From the NCBI RefSeq assembly GCF_900129245.1, contig NZ_FQUT01000006.1:124001-188000 (forward strand): a stretch of DNA of 64,000 bases. The letters are read 5' to 3'. How positions within the stretch are numbered: position 1 is the first letter of the stretch; each line of letters starts with the position of its first letter. This document shows, in pieces, positions 1 through 8,337 of the stretch. Made by a program: the position numbers and the translations under genes. Under the pieces are notes generated by a model. It did not search any database, was not told where the DNA came from, and saw only the letters and a list, made by a program, of their open reading frames with translations. This DNA is from Chryseobacterium arachidis (GTDB taxonomy: Bacteria; Bacteroidota; Bacteroidia; Flavobacteriales; Weeksellaceae).

Positions 1-1
1 T

Positions 2-1270
2 TTTGTGGTACCATTCCTGAAAATCAATGGTAATCCGTTCTTTTTATTTAATGTTATTGATAGAGAGTTTTTCATAGTCGGACAGCCTTTCTATCCTCAG
101 GATTTTTTCATCCTCACCTTAGGTGCTATCGCCTCTTTAATATTTATCATCATTTTTACAATTGCGTTCGGAAGAATTTTCTGCGGGTGGATATGTCCTC
201 AGACAATTTTTATGGAATCTGTCTTTCGTAAGATTGAATATCTCATTGAAGGTGACAGAAACAAGCAGATGAAGCTGGACAAACAGGAATGGAACAGTGA
301 AAAAATCTGGAAGCGAGGTCTGAAATGGACGGTTTATATCATTATCTCTTTAATTATCACTCATTTTATGCTGATGTATATTGTGGGATATAAAGAAATA
401 TTCAGAATTATCTCGGAAGGACCTTTTGCACATCCTTCCAACTTCATCATTATGATTCTTTTTACTTCCGCATTTTACTTCGTATTTGCGTGGTTCAGAG
501 AGCAGGTTTGTACTTTGGTATGTCCATACGGAAGATTGCAGGGGGTTTTAATTGATAAAGATACGATCAACGTTTTCTACGATTTTAAAAGAGGTGAAAA
601 CAGATCCAAATGGAGAAAGGGTGAAGACAGAAAAGCAGCCGGAAAAGGTGACTGTATCGACTGTCATCAGTGCGTTGTGGTTTGCCCTACCGGAATTGAT
701 ATCAGAGACGGACAGCAGCTGGAATGTGTAAACTGTACAGCATGTATTGATGCCTGCGATGAAGTGATGGAAAAAGTAGGTTTACCGAAAGGATTAATCC
801 GTTATGCTTCAGAAAACGAAATCGAGAAGCAGACCGAGTTTAAGTTTACCGGAAGAATGAAAGGCTTTGCCATAGTGCTCGTTGCATTGGTTGGGTTCCT
901 CAGTTTCCTGCTTTATAACCGTGGAGAAATGGAAGCAAAATTCATTAAGCCAGCCGGAAGTACTTTCTTTGTGAGGGACGGAAAAATTACAAATACCTAC
1001 AATTACACTTTTTTAAATAAGACCAACGAGAAAAAGATTGTAACCATTAAGGTAATCGAACCTAAGCATGGAGAAGTAATCTACAGCGCATCCAGCAAAA
1101 TCCCTGTGGAAAGAGATAAAATTACCAAAGGAACCATTAATATTAGCTTCCCGGAAAATGAAATGAACCTTTCCAAACAGAATATCACCATAGGAGTATA
1201 TGATATGAAAGGAAAATTAGTAGATTCTTATCAAACGTATTTCGAAGGGCCATTTAAATTACAATTTTAA
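2..1270 (+). CDS. ccoG: cbb3-type cytochrome oxidase accessory protein CcoG (5' partial)
   Basis: Membrane ferredoxin-like protein needed for assembly and copper handling of cbb3 cytochrome c oxidase. The reading frame is open to the window edge and lacks the usual N-terminal ~50 residues, so the start lies upstream; the GTG at base 5 is not a credible start. In the visible part there are membrane segments near residues 36-56, 108-128, 145-163 and 287-304. CGWICPQ (60-66) and CTLVCPYG (169-176) are the NapH/CcoG cysteine motifs. Two 4Fe-4S motifs follow (CIDCHQCVVVCP at 217-228, CVNCTACIDAC at 241-251). The C-terminal ~110 residues form the Ig-like FixG domain. A fixH-like gene follows 73 bp downstream, as in cco operons. 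The family is certain; only the start is missing. Confidence 0.95.
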   Translation, partial: FVVPFLKINGNPFFLFNVIDREFFIVGQPFYPQDFFILTLGAIASLIFIIIFTIAFGRIFCGWICPQTIFMESVFRKIEYLIEGDRNKQMKLDKQEWNSEKIWKRGLKWTVYIIISLIITHFMLMYIVGYKEIFRIISEGPFAHPSNFIIMILFTSAFYFVFAWFREQVCTLVCPYGRLQGVLIDKDTINVFYDFKRGENRSKWRKGEDRKAAGKGDCIDCHQCVVVCPTGIDIRDGQQLECVNCTACIDACDEVMEKVGLPKGLIRYASENEIEKQTEFKFTGRMKGFAIVLVALVGFLSFLLYNRGEMEAKFIKPAGSTFFVRDGKITNTYNYTFLNKTNEKKIVTIKVIEPKHGEVIYSASSKIPVERDKITKGTINISFPENEMNLSKQNITIGVYDMKGKLVDSYQTYFEGPFKLQF

Positions 1271-1343
1271 ATCTAAAGATCTGCATCATTCAATAATAGG
1301 AGTGATGTAGGTTTTTATATACAAAGACAATAAAATCAGAAAA

Positions 1344-1796
1344 ATGAAAAACTTTAGTTGGGGACACGGTGTTGTTATTGCATTATTGGCATTCATTATT
1401 TTCATCTTATCCATGTTATTTCTTTTCCCGAATGGGCAAAAAAATTCTGAGATGGTAACCGATAATTATTATGAAGAAGAATTAAAATACCAGGACGTTA
1501 TTGATGCTAAAGGAAGAGCAGATCAACTAGAAGAAAAACCCACTTACAGACAAAATAAACAAGGGATAACAATCACTTTCCCTAAAGGATACGATAATTC
1601 CAATACCAAAGTGAAATTTGTATTGAACAGAACAGACGATCAGAATCTCGATATCCATAAATCTGTACAATTAGATGCCAACAAATCTTTTTTAATACCT
1701 GGGCAGGTATTAAAAATAGGAAATTATACGTTAAGACTGACTTGGACAAAAGATAAAACGGACTACCGAATGGATTATGATGTAATATGGAAATAG
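1344..1796 (+). CDS. ccoH: FixH/CcoH family protein
   Basis: Small membrane-anchored protein of 150 residues, the size expected for FixH in Bacteroidota. One N-terminal transmembrane helix (about 9-29, preceded by KNFSWGHG) anchors a periplasmic beta-rich domain. FixH proteins act in cbb3 oxidase maturation. The call rests on position directly after ccoG, size, the single helix and the typical N-terminus; sequence conservation in this family is weak. Its last 10 bp overlap the next gene (ATGGAAATAG), which suggests translational coupling. Confidence 0.85.
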   Translation: MKNFSWGHGVVIALLAFIIFILSMLFLFPNGQKNSEMVTDNYYEEELKYQDVIDAKGRADQLEEKPTYRQNKQGITITFPKGYDNSNTKVKFVLNRTDDQNLDIHKSVQLDANKSFLIPGQVLKIGNYTLRLTWTKDKTDYRMDYDVIWK

Positions 1797-2554
1797 CACT
1801 CGTTTTATCGGCAATCGGCTTGGGTTTTGCTTCCGGCTTTCACTGCATCGGGATGTGCGGACCCATTGCCCTATCGATGGGATTAACAAAAAAACAGGCC
1901 ACCAATTTTTACCTTCAGAATCTTACCTATCAATTCGGAAGAATTTTCACCTACTCACTTTTAGGTGCCATTTTAGGAATTATAGGAGAAGGATTTGAGA
2001 TGGCTGGTATTCAGAAATACCTTACCATCGCTGTTGGAATCCTGCTTATTATTATGGCTGTATTTTCTTTTGGCGGAAAAGATTTTGCTTCAAAAATTCC
2101 TTTTTTCTCTAAATTTTTATTTAAAGTCAAATCAAACTTAGGCAGGCTTCTTCAAAAAGCAGATTACCGTTCCAGATTCACCACGGGGATATTAAATGGA
2201 TTTCTGCCGTGCGGGATGGTTTACATGGCTTTAACGGCAAGTTTAGCAAGCGGAGGAATATGGCAGGGAGCTTCATATATGGCTTTATTCGGGTTAGGAA
2301 CACTTCCGTTCATGTTTGCGGTAGTTTTGGTCGGAAATCTCATGAATCAGGCTTTCAGGATAAAGGTTCTAAAAGCGATTCCTATAGTGATGATTATTTT
2401 AGGAGGATTATTTATTGTCCGTGGTCTTGAATTAGGAATTCCCTATATCTCCCCAAGAGCAGAAGCCATGACGATTTCTAAAGATAATCAGGGAGATTGT
2501 CATTTACCCGGAGACCACAGCACGCATAACCACACCAACACCAATTGTCATTAA
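1787..2554 (+). CDS. SafE/TauE-like (DsbD-type) heavy-metal transport family membrane protein
   Basis: Polytopic inner-membrane protein of 255 residues with about six helices. The family signatures are FHCIGMCGP at 18-26 and a second cysteine motif FLPCGMVYMAL at 139-149, placed symmetrically as in CcdA/DsbD-like and SafE proteins that sit in cco operons. The C-terminus (238-255) is rich in His and Cys and probably binds metal. The gene overlaps the fixH-like gene by 10 bp, so a role in metal (copper) delivery or redox support of cbb3 oxidase is inferred. The annotation 'sulfite exporter' common for this family is not supported by anything seen here. Confidence 0.85.
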   Translation: MEIALVLSAIGLGFASGFHCIGMCGPIALSMGLTKKQATNFYLQNLTYQFGRIFTYSLLGAILGIIGEGFEMAGIQKYLTIAVGILLIIMAVFSFGGKDFASKIPFFSKFLFKVKSNLGRLLQKADYRSRFTTGILNGFLPCGMVYMALTASLASGGIWQGASYMALFGLGTLPFMFAVVLVGNLMNQAFRIKVLKAIPIVMIILGGLFIVRGLELGIPYISPRAEAMTISKDNQGDCHLPGDHSTHNHTNTNCH

Positions 2555-2567
2555 TAAAACTTATAAT

Positions 2568-3314
2568 ATGAAAAAACTCTTATTTTTCTTGAGTGTCAGT
2601 CTATTTGCACTTCAGTCGTGCTCTATTAATTCAGAATCTGTTTATCATGCTGACTCGGCATCTACGATGGTAATGGATGTTGATATGAAAGACGCCATGA
2701 CTATGGTGAAATCTATGATGCCGGATTCCTTAAAAGATAAAAAAGAATTTGGTAAGTTAGAAAAACTTCCAAAAACATGGACGAGCCTTTATGATCTGGA
2801 AGAATTAGAAGGAAAAAAGAAATCCAAAAATCCGGATTCCATTAGAATCATGAAAAAAATATTCATGAAATCTAATTTTCAGAATGATGAAATGGCCGGG
2901 CTTTCTCTAAAACTGGATCATTTTACAAAAGCCGACTATGCATCAGCACAAAACATATCTAAAAAACAGCAGCTTCCTCTCGACCAATTAAACACCAACC
3001 AATGGGACGGAAAAACTTTGGTCATTGACACGGAAAAGTTTGATATGAGCAATATTGAAAGCATGATTACAGACAAATTGCCTTCTGATGAAGCAATGGG
3101 CAAGGCCTCCGGAATGCTGAAAATGATGTTTAAAGATATCGGAATGACTTTAAAGTTTGATAAAAAGATAAAGTCTATCACCGGAAAACATGATTGGATT
3201 ACCAAAACAGACGATCATTCCGTGAAAATCAAGTACGATCTGGATTATTTGTTTAGTGAAGACAAAAAACCTCTTCAATTTTCTGATAAAAAGATTATTA
3301 TTGTAACTGAATAA
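2568..3314 (+). CDS. predicted lipoprotein of unknown function
   Basis: Protein of 248 residues with a type II signal peptide: KKLLFFLSVSLF, then a lipobox with Cys18 (LQSCS). The mature part is charged, lysine-rich, and has no motif I recognise. It starts 13 bp after the SafE-like gene and is followed by a strong terminator, so it is probably the last gene of the cco-associated operon. Similar methionine- and lysine-rich lipoproteins occur in flavobacteria, but no function can be assigned. Confidence 0.8.
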   Translation: MKKLLFFLSVSLFALQSCSINSESVYHADSASTMVMDVDMKDAMTMVKSMMPDSLKDKKEFGKLEKLPKTWTSLYDLEELEGKKKSKNPDSIRIMKKIFMKSNFQNDEMAGLSLKLDHFTKADYASAQNISKKQQLPLDQLNTNQWDGKTLVIDTEKFDMSNIESMITDKLPSDEAMGKASGMLKMMFKDIGMTLKFDKKIKSITGKHDWITKTDDHSVKIKYDLDYLFSEDKKPLQFSDKKIIIVTE

Positions 3315-3318
3315 AATA

Positions 3319-3355
3319 ACAAACCCTCCGAAAAATTTCGAAGGGTTTGTTTTAT
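3319..3355. terminator. bidirectional Rho-independent terminator
   Basis: Inverted repeat AACAAACCCT / AGGGTTTGTT with an AT-rich inner stem (CGAAA/TTTCG), with A-tract before and T-tract after. It lies between the convergent lipoprotein and serS genes. Confidence 0.85.
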
Positions 3356-3373
3356 TTTAAAGATCATTAAATC

Positions 3374-4642
3374 TTAATTAATAACATCAAATCTCGCATA
3401 TTCAGCGATCTTTTTAGGAAGCTTAATTCCTTCCGCAGTCTGATTGTTTTCGAGCAAAGCCGCCATAATTCTTGGCAGTGCCATCGCAGAACCGTTCAAT
3501 GTATGAACCAATTGAGATTTTCCGTCTGCTTTGTAACGGCATTTCAATCTGTTTGCCTGGAACGTTTCAAAGTTAGAAACAGAGCTTACTTCCAGCCACA
3601 TTTCCTGAGCAGCGCTCCAAACTTCGAAGTCATACGTCATGGCAGACGCGAAACCTGTATCTCCTCCACAAAGTCTCAGAACTCTGTAAGGCAATTCAAG
3701 ATCTGTAAGGATTTCTTTGATGTGTTCTACCATTTCTTCCAAAACCGCATAAGAATTTTCAGGTTTTTCAATTCTTACAATTTCCACTTTTTCAAACTGG
3801 TGAAGACGGTTCAATCCTCTTACGTGAGCTCCGTAACTTCCCGCCTCCCTTCTGTAACACTGAGAAAACGCCGTATTTTTGATTGGCAAATCTTTCTCAT
3901 CAAACAAAACATCACGGTAAAGATTCGTTACAGGAACTTCCGCCGTTGGAATTAAATATAATTTGTCTTCGTTTACATAATACATTTGTCCTTCTTTATC
4001 AGGCAATTGCCCTGTGCCATAGCCAGAAGCTTCATTAATAACATGCGGAGGATTAACTTCCATATATCCTTTTTCCACGTTTTTATCCAGGAAATACTGA
4101 ACCAAAGCTCTCTGTAATCTTGCTCCTTTATTTAAGTAAACTGGAAAACCTGCACCGGCAATTTTCACCCCTAGTTCAAAATCGATAAGGTTATATTTTT
4201 TTGCCAGTTCCCAGTGAGGAATTGCTCCTTCACCAAGGCCTTCCACATCGTGAGACTGGTAAATAATTTCGTTATCATCAGCAGAAGCACCACTTTTCAC
4301 CAACTCGTTGGGAATATTAGGCAACTGATAAAGAATTTCTAATAATTCCTTTTCTTTTACTTCTAACTGAACTTTCAATTCCGACGTCGACTCTTTGTAT
4401 TGTGCTGTTTTAGATTTTGCGGATTCAGCTTCTTCCTTTTTTCCTTCCTTCATTAAAAGCCCGATTTCTTTGGAGATTTTATTGATTTCGGAAAGTTGGG
4501 AATCCAATTCAAACTGAATTTTCTTTCTTTCTTCGTCAGTAGCAATAGCCTCGTCTACCAACTCAAGATTCTTGAATTGTCTTTTTTGAAGACCTTCTAA
4601 AACGCGCTCTTTATTGTCGCGCAAAAAATTGACTTGTAACAT
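3374..4642 (-). CDS. serS: seryl-tRNA synthetase
   Basis: Class II aminoacyl-tRNA synthetase charging tRNA-Ser; 422 residues, a normal length. Residues 28-110 form the charged two-helix coiled-coil arm that recognises the tRNA-Ser long variable arm. The catalytic core shows motif 1 ending near NPPH (197-200), TAEVP (233-237) for serine binding, motif 2 (FSQCYRREAG, 259-268) and motif 3 (from NGSAMALPR, 383-391, with the ATP-binding Arg391). The start ATG is well placed, with a TAccTTTG -7 element about 55 bp upstream. Cytoplasmic and essential; no oddities. Confidence 0.98.
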   Translation of the reverse strand: MLQVNFLRDNKERVLEGLQKRQFKNLELVDEAIATDEERKKIQFELDSQLSEINKISKEIGLLMKEGKKEEAESAKSKTAQYKESTSELKVQLEVKEKELLEILYQLPNIPNELVKSGASADDNEIIYQSHDVEGLGEGAIPHWELAKKYNLIDFELGVKIAGAGFPVYLNKGARLQRALVQYFLDKNVEKGYMEVNPPHVINEASGYGTGQLPDKEGQMYYVNEDKLYLIPTAEVPVTNLYRDVLFDEKDLPIKNTAFSQCYRREAGSYGAHVRGLNRLHQFEKVEIVRIEKPENSYAVLEEMVEHIKEILTDLELPYRVLRLCGGDTGFASAMTYDFEVWSAAQEMWLEVSSVSNFETFQANRLKCRYKADGKSQLVHTLNGSAMALPRIMAALLENNQTAEGIKLPKKIAEYARFDVIN

Positions 4643-4696
4643 TTTATTTAGATGTTAGTTATTAGAATGTTGAGCATTATAATGTCAACAGTTTTG

Positions 4697-4704
4697 CAAA
4701 GGTA
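4697..4704 (-). promoter_or_regulatory. candidate -7 element for serS
   Basis: TACCTTTG on the minus strand matches the Bacteroidota TAnnTTTG box and lies about 55 bp before the serS ATG. No clear TTG is seen at the expected -33 position, so this is only a partial match. Confidence 0.4.
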
Positions 4705-4709
4705 AAAAA

Positions 4710-5213
4710 TTATTTTACGATAGTAACTACGTTCGGGGAACCAGGTGTTTTTGTAAATCTCAACGTATCATTATAATACACTTTCGAGACTTCAAAAAGC
4801 GAAGGAGTCCAGCGGTATTGGATCTCAAGCTTATCGTTGATGGTATCCAGAATGGTATTGTTCAGCATTTTCAATAATCTTACCGTAATAACGGAATGAT
4901 AAGTTTTATTGTTCGGATCAAGCGTATCCAGGCCTACTCTTTTTGCTCCTGCAATATATTCAATAAACAAAGTGGAATCGGCAGTTGCCTTTAAAGAACT
5001 GGAAACCGGTGCATTATCCGTAATGCCATTTACATCGTTCATGGAATAGGTAAAGTAGCTTGTATCTTTCTTTTTATGAAACAAGTCTCTTCCACTACCG
5101 TTTTGCATGTACATATTGATGATCTGATCGATTTTCTGCAACTCATCCTCGTCCTGTCTACAGCTTAGAAAGGCACAGAAAACAATTAGTAATCCAAAAA
5201 CAATATTCCTCAT
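4710..5213 (-). CDS. predicted lipoprotein of unknown function
   Basis: I choose the ATG at 5213; two TTG codons just upstream extend the frame but give a worse signal peptide. The 167-residue product starts RNIVFGLLIVFCAFLSC, a lipoprotein signal with Cys18. The mature protein has no recognised domain; it looks like a small beta-rich periplasmic or outer-membrane-anchored protein. It lies upstream of serS in the same direction. A TATCTTTG box sits only a few bases before the ATG, which would give an almost leaderless transcript if used. Confidence 0.75.
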   Translation of the reverse strand: MRNIVFGLLIVFCAFLSCRQDEDELQKIDQIINMYMQNGSGRDLFHKKKDTSYFTYSMNDVNGITDNAPVSSSLKATADSTLFIEYIAGAKRVGLDTLDPNNKTYHSVITVRLLKMLNNTILDTINDKLEIQYRWTPSLFEVSKVYYNDTLRFTKTPGSPNVVTIVK

Positions 5214-5321
5214 TTCCAACAAAGATAAAATTTATTTTAATTTTTCAGGGATTAAGTTCTTTGTTTTAAAATTTTTTAACAACAAATTAATCATATTAAG
5301 GGCGAAAATAATGCGAAAAAA

Positions 5322-6578
5322 TTATTTCTTAATCATCATCTTACTCCACAGTAAAATGATTTCCTTTTTAGATAGGATAAAATCGTGAATACTAAATTCC
5401 GTGATCTGATAAAATCTCCAAAACAATACTGCTGAAGAAAGGCAATATGAAATTGAAGTCACAATACAGGCGCCTTTTATGCCCCAGAGCGGAATAATAT
5501 AAAATGAAGAAATAACCGTAAAAACTAATCCTACAAGCGATTTTATATTTAAAATTCTGAGTTTGTTGATTCCTGCAAAATAATACCCAATAATATTACT
5601 GACCGCAATGCTTAAAATTCCGGGAGAGAGATATAAAATGATTTCTTTGGTCTGGCTGAAATCTTTTCCGAAAATAGCAGCATAAACCTGCCCTGGGATC
5701 AATAACATTATTACAATAAACAAAGCCGTAACCAAAAAGCTGACCCGCATCGAGACTTTGGTTTTTTCTATGGCTTCATTTACATTTTTATTATTAACAA
5801 CATCGGCATAGAGCACAACCGATAAACTTCTGCTGACCGTCCAGATCGCTTCCGAAAAGGCAACTCCCACAGAGAAAATACCTACACTTATTATTCCTTT
5901 AAAATATTCGAGAAAATAAAAAGATAATCTGTAGTTTAAAAACTGCAGAAATGCGCTAAGCTGTGTTTTCCATCCGTAATTGAACAACTGGTAACCTATT
6001 TTTCTGGATAAACAGACATTTTTAAAGTCACAATTTTTAACAACCTGAAAAGTACTTATTAAAAACAACAATCCAAAACAGCTTATCTGCGCAATGAAAT
6101 ATGAATTTACGGAAGTAATTTTAACAATATAAATGATAATGCCAATAAAAACAATATGGATAAGCTGTTGCAAAACCGTATACAGATTGAACATCCTGAT
6201 ATTCTGCCGGCCGACAAATAAATTGACATTTGCAGCCAAAAGCGATGATACTACAGAAAGTGCCATTAAATAATCTGAATATTCCGAAGCATGATTAAAA
6301 CTTAATGCAACAGGAATTAAAACTCCCATTATAATTGACCAGATATAGGCAAAAGGTAAAATCTCCTCCGTTTTAAACTTAGAGGCAAAATAGCTCACAC
6401 TGCTCCCTACAAAAATATTGGCAAAAAAACTGATGATTGTAAGGTCTGCAATGACTATTGAAATGACACCTTTTCCTTCACTTCCCCACATATTTGTGGA
6501 GTAAATGACCAATCCGAAATTTAATATCAGAATTAAAAATCGAGAAACAAAGGTTTTCAAAATAGTGTTTTGCTTCAT
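5322..6578 (-). CDS. polysaccharide flippase family membrane protein (Wzx-like)
   Basis: Protein of 418 residues made almost entirely of hydrophobic helices (about 12), with basic loops. The helix pattern, the N-terminal TFVSRFLILILNFGLVIYSTNMWG and the GYYFAGINK / ALFIVIMLLIPGQ segments fit the MOP/MATE-like oligosaccharide flippase family, which moves undecaprenyl-linked glycans across the inner membrane. It directly follows a glycosyltransferase gene (1 bp gap), so the pair probably works on the same surface glycan. Substrate unknown; length and topology are normal. Confidence 0.85.
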   Translation of the reverse strand: MKQNTILKTFVSRFLILILNFGLVIYSTNMWGSEGKGVISIVIADLTIISFFANIFVGSSVSYFASKFKTEEILPFAYIWSIIMGVLIPVALSFNHASEYSDYLMALSVVSSLLAANVNLFVGRQNIRMFNLYTVLQQLIHIVFIGIIIYIVKITSVNSYFIAQISCFGLLFLISTFQVVKNCDFKNVCLSRKIGYQLFNYGWKTQLSAFLQFLNYRLSFYFLEYFKGIISVGIFSVGVAFSEAIWTVSRSLSVVLYADVVNNKNVNEAIEKTKVSMRVSFLVTALFIVIMLLIPGQVYAAIFGKDFSQTKEIILYLSPGILSIAVSNIIGYYFAGINKLRILNIKSLVGLVFTVISSFYIIPLWGIKGACIVTSISYCLSSAVLFWRFYQITEFSIHDFILSKKEIILLWSKMMIKK

Positions 6579-6579
6579 C

Positions 6580-7710
6580 CTATTTCATGGAGTTTTTGAT
6601 GAAGTTGACAAATGAATCTTTAATAAAATTCCAGTTATATTTTTGCTCGTACTCTATTCTTGCATTTTGAGCATGTTCTGAATATAATTCAGGATTTTCG
6701 AGATACTGCAGAATACAATCCGCAATGGCATCTGAATCCTCAGGATCTACCAGAAAGCCAAATTTTGAGACGTCAACATGTTGTCTTGTTGCTTTCAAAT
6801 CGGTATAAATAACCGGTTTTCCTGATGCGGCGTAATAAAATATTTTGATCGGTAAGCAATGATGATTTTCATAGTTTAAAGTTCTCAGATCAAAACAGAT
6901 ATCGGCTTCTGCATAAGCTTCGGTAAAAGTTTCGAATGAAGTTGATGTTCCTATTTTAATATTTTCGAATTGATATTTCTTAACCTGATCCGCAAAATAT
7001 TTTTCGTCTTTTTCTTTTCTTGCCCCTCCAATTAAAAGAATTGAGATTTCCAACTCTGGTTTTTTATTTCTTAAACTGTTAATCGCAGCGAAGAAATTCC
7101 CGATTCCTTTTTCTTCGGAAAACTGTCCTGTGTAACAGAGTGTAATTTTGTTTGGCTCTAATTGTTTAATATTCTCGTGAATATAAATATTATCCGGATA
7201 ATAAGGCAAAACAATTGATTTTTTAAACGGGAAAAAATAGGCTAAAGGAAACTTTTTTGTGTCTTCACCAAAAATATAATGCGTACTTAGAAAACCTGCA
7301 TACAATTGGATTAAAAAGAACTTAAAAGCATGAACAATGTTTAAAGGAAATGAAAAGTTCTCAACCATTCTCATCGAAGGATACCATTCCGTAATGTCGT
7401 AAACGACACTGATCTTTTTCTTTTTTCTGAACTTTTTGGTTGCAATTACCGCCAAGGGCTCAGAACAAATAATACAGTCCGGTTGAAACATATCACAAAC
7501 TCTCTCAAAAACATTCGATTTCTCCTTTGTGTTTTTTTCTAAAACGGAATACGATTCAATTTCGATACCTTCAACAGTTCCCTGAAATTCCGAAGAAAGA
7601 CTGCAAATTTTAACCTGATTTCCCTGATCTCTGAGCGATTTCGCCTGATGATAAAAAATTCTATCATCATTGTAACGGTGAGCAGTGGTTAAAAAAAGTA
7701 TTTTCGACAT
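6580..7710 (-). CDS. glycosyltransferase family 4 protein
   Basis: I choose the ATG at 7710 (product starting MSKILFLTTAHRYNDDRIF); the longer frame begins at a TTG. The 376-residue product has a GT-B fold: an N-terminal acceptor domain, then a GT1-type donor domain starting near KITLCYTGQFSEEKGIGNF. A C-terminal nucleotide-sugar site (E/D-rich YAEADICFDLRT, then LPIKIFYYAASGKPVIYTD) contains the Lys and Gly-Lys-Pro-Val typical of GT4. It sits in the cytoplasm or at the membrane and transfers a sugar from a nucleotide donor, probably onto a lipid-linked glycan. First gene of a pair with the flippase; a consensus promoter lies about 48 bp upstream. Confidence 0.9.
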   Translation of the reverse strand: MSKILFLTTAHRYNDDRIFYHQAKSLRDQGNQVKICSLSSEFQGTVEGIEIESYSVLEKNTKEKSNVFERVCDMFQPDCIICSEPLAVIATKKFRKKKKISVVYDITEWYPSMRMVENFSFPLNIVHAFKFFLIQLYAGFLSTHYIFGEDTKKFPLAYFFPFKKSIVLPYYPDNIYIHENIKQLEPNKITLCYTGQFSEEKGIGNFFAAINSLRNKKPELEISILLIGGARKEKDEKYFADQVKKYQFENIKIGTSTSFETFTEAYAEADICFDLRTLNYENHHCLPIKIFYYAASGKPVIYTDLKATRQHVDVSKFGFLVDPEDSDAIADCILQYLENPELYSEHAQNARIEYEQKYNWNFIKDSFVNFIKNSMK

Positions 7711-7757
7711 TATTTCTTTAGTCAATCTTAATAAATCCTTTATTAAAGATTTTTTTG

Positions 7758-7789
7758 CAAATATACTTAAAGCAAAAAAAGTGGAACAA
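7758..7789 (-). promoter_or_regulatory. promoter of the glycosyltransferase/flippase pair
   Basis: Minus-strand TTG, 21-bp spacer, TATATTTG: the Bacteroidota housekeeping promoter form. It overlaps the terminator hairpin of the upstream operon, so one stretch of DNA ends one unit and starts the next. Confidence 0.6.
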
Positions 7790-7806
7790 TTCCACTTTTT
7801 GTTTTT
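7774..7806. terminator. Rho-independent terminator
   Basis: AAAAAGTGGAA / TTCCACTTTTT around a short CAA loop, with T-runs on both strands. It ends the minus-strand mlaD-to-7824 gene run. Confidence 0.85.
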
Positions 7807-7823
7807 ATTGATGCAATAAAATT

Positions 7824-8312
7824 CTATTTAATTCCGGCTGCCCAGCTTCTTTCGAAAGGCAAAAGGAAATTCCCGATGAATTCCATATATGTATTTTTTG
7901 AAAAGTCAAAAACTTGAATATCTTTAGAAATTTCTCCGCTTCTTACTTTGGATTTAAAATCGATAAGTTTCAACGTTTTTACTTCACCATTTTCTACATA
8001 ACTGGCTTTCATTCTGTCGAAAAGACCCAATTGATATTCTTCATCAATTTCTCTCATTATTTTCCCCAGTGCATCAATGCTGCATCCGGAAGCCATTTCT
8101 TTTTCTTCATCAACACAGATAACAATGAATTGATTTTTTTCAATTTTAAAAGATGATGAAAGCGGTTTTCCGTGTGCCGCCCACGTAGCCAAAAAGTCGA
8201 ACAGCTTTTCTGTAATGGTCTTTGCTTCTTTAGTTTCTAAAGGTCTTGATGCGGGATATATAATAACTCTATAGTCGTTAGCTTCTACGATGTTTGATTC
8301 TTCAATCTTCAT
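7824..8312 (-). CDS. conserved flavobacterial protein of unknown function
   Basis: Protein of 162 residues, soluble, no signal peptide. Proteins of this type are often labelled 'ABC transporter ATPase' in Bacteroidota genomes, but there is no Walker A, signature or Walker B motif here, so that name is not supported. Visible conserved-looking patches are RVIIYPASRPL, LATWAAHGKPL and PFERSWAAGIK, with many charged residues between. It is the last gene of the minus-strand run with mlaD-like and Fe-S protein genes (25-bp gap) and is followed by a terminator. Function unknown. Confidence 0.8.
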   Translation of the reverse strand: MKIEESNIVEANDYRVIIYPASRPLETKEAKTITEKLFDFLATWAAHGKPLSSSFKIEKNQFIVICVDEEKEMASGCSIDALGKIMREIDEEYQLGLFDRMKASYVENGEVKTLKLIDFKSKVRSGEISKDIQVFDFSKNTYMEFIGNFLLPFERSWAAGIK

Positions 8313-8337
8313 TTCTGATACATTTTAGATTTCAAAA

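Noticed and set aside
2209..2430. Alternative frame inside the SafE-like gene
   Set aside because: Lies wholly within a well-supported membrane protein gene.
5214..5240. TATCTTTG box almost touching the lipoprotein start
   Set aside because: Would give a nearly leaderless mRNA and no -33 TTG fits; not listed as a promoter.
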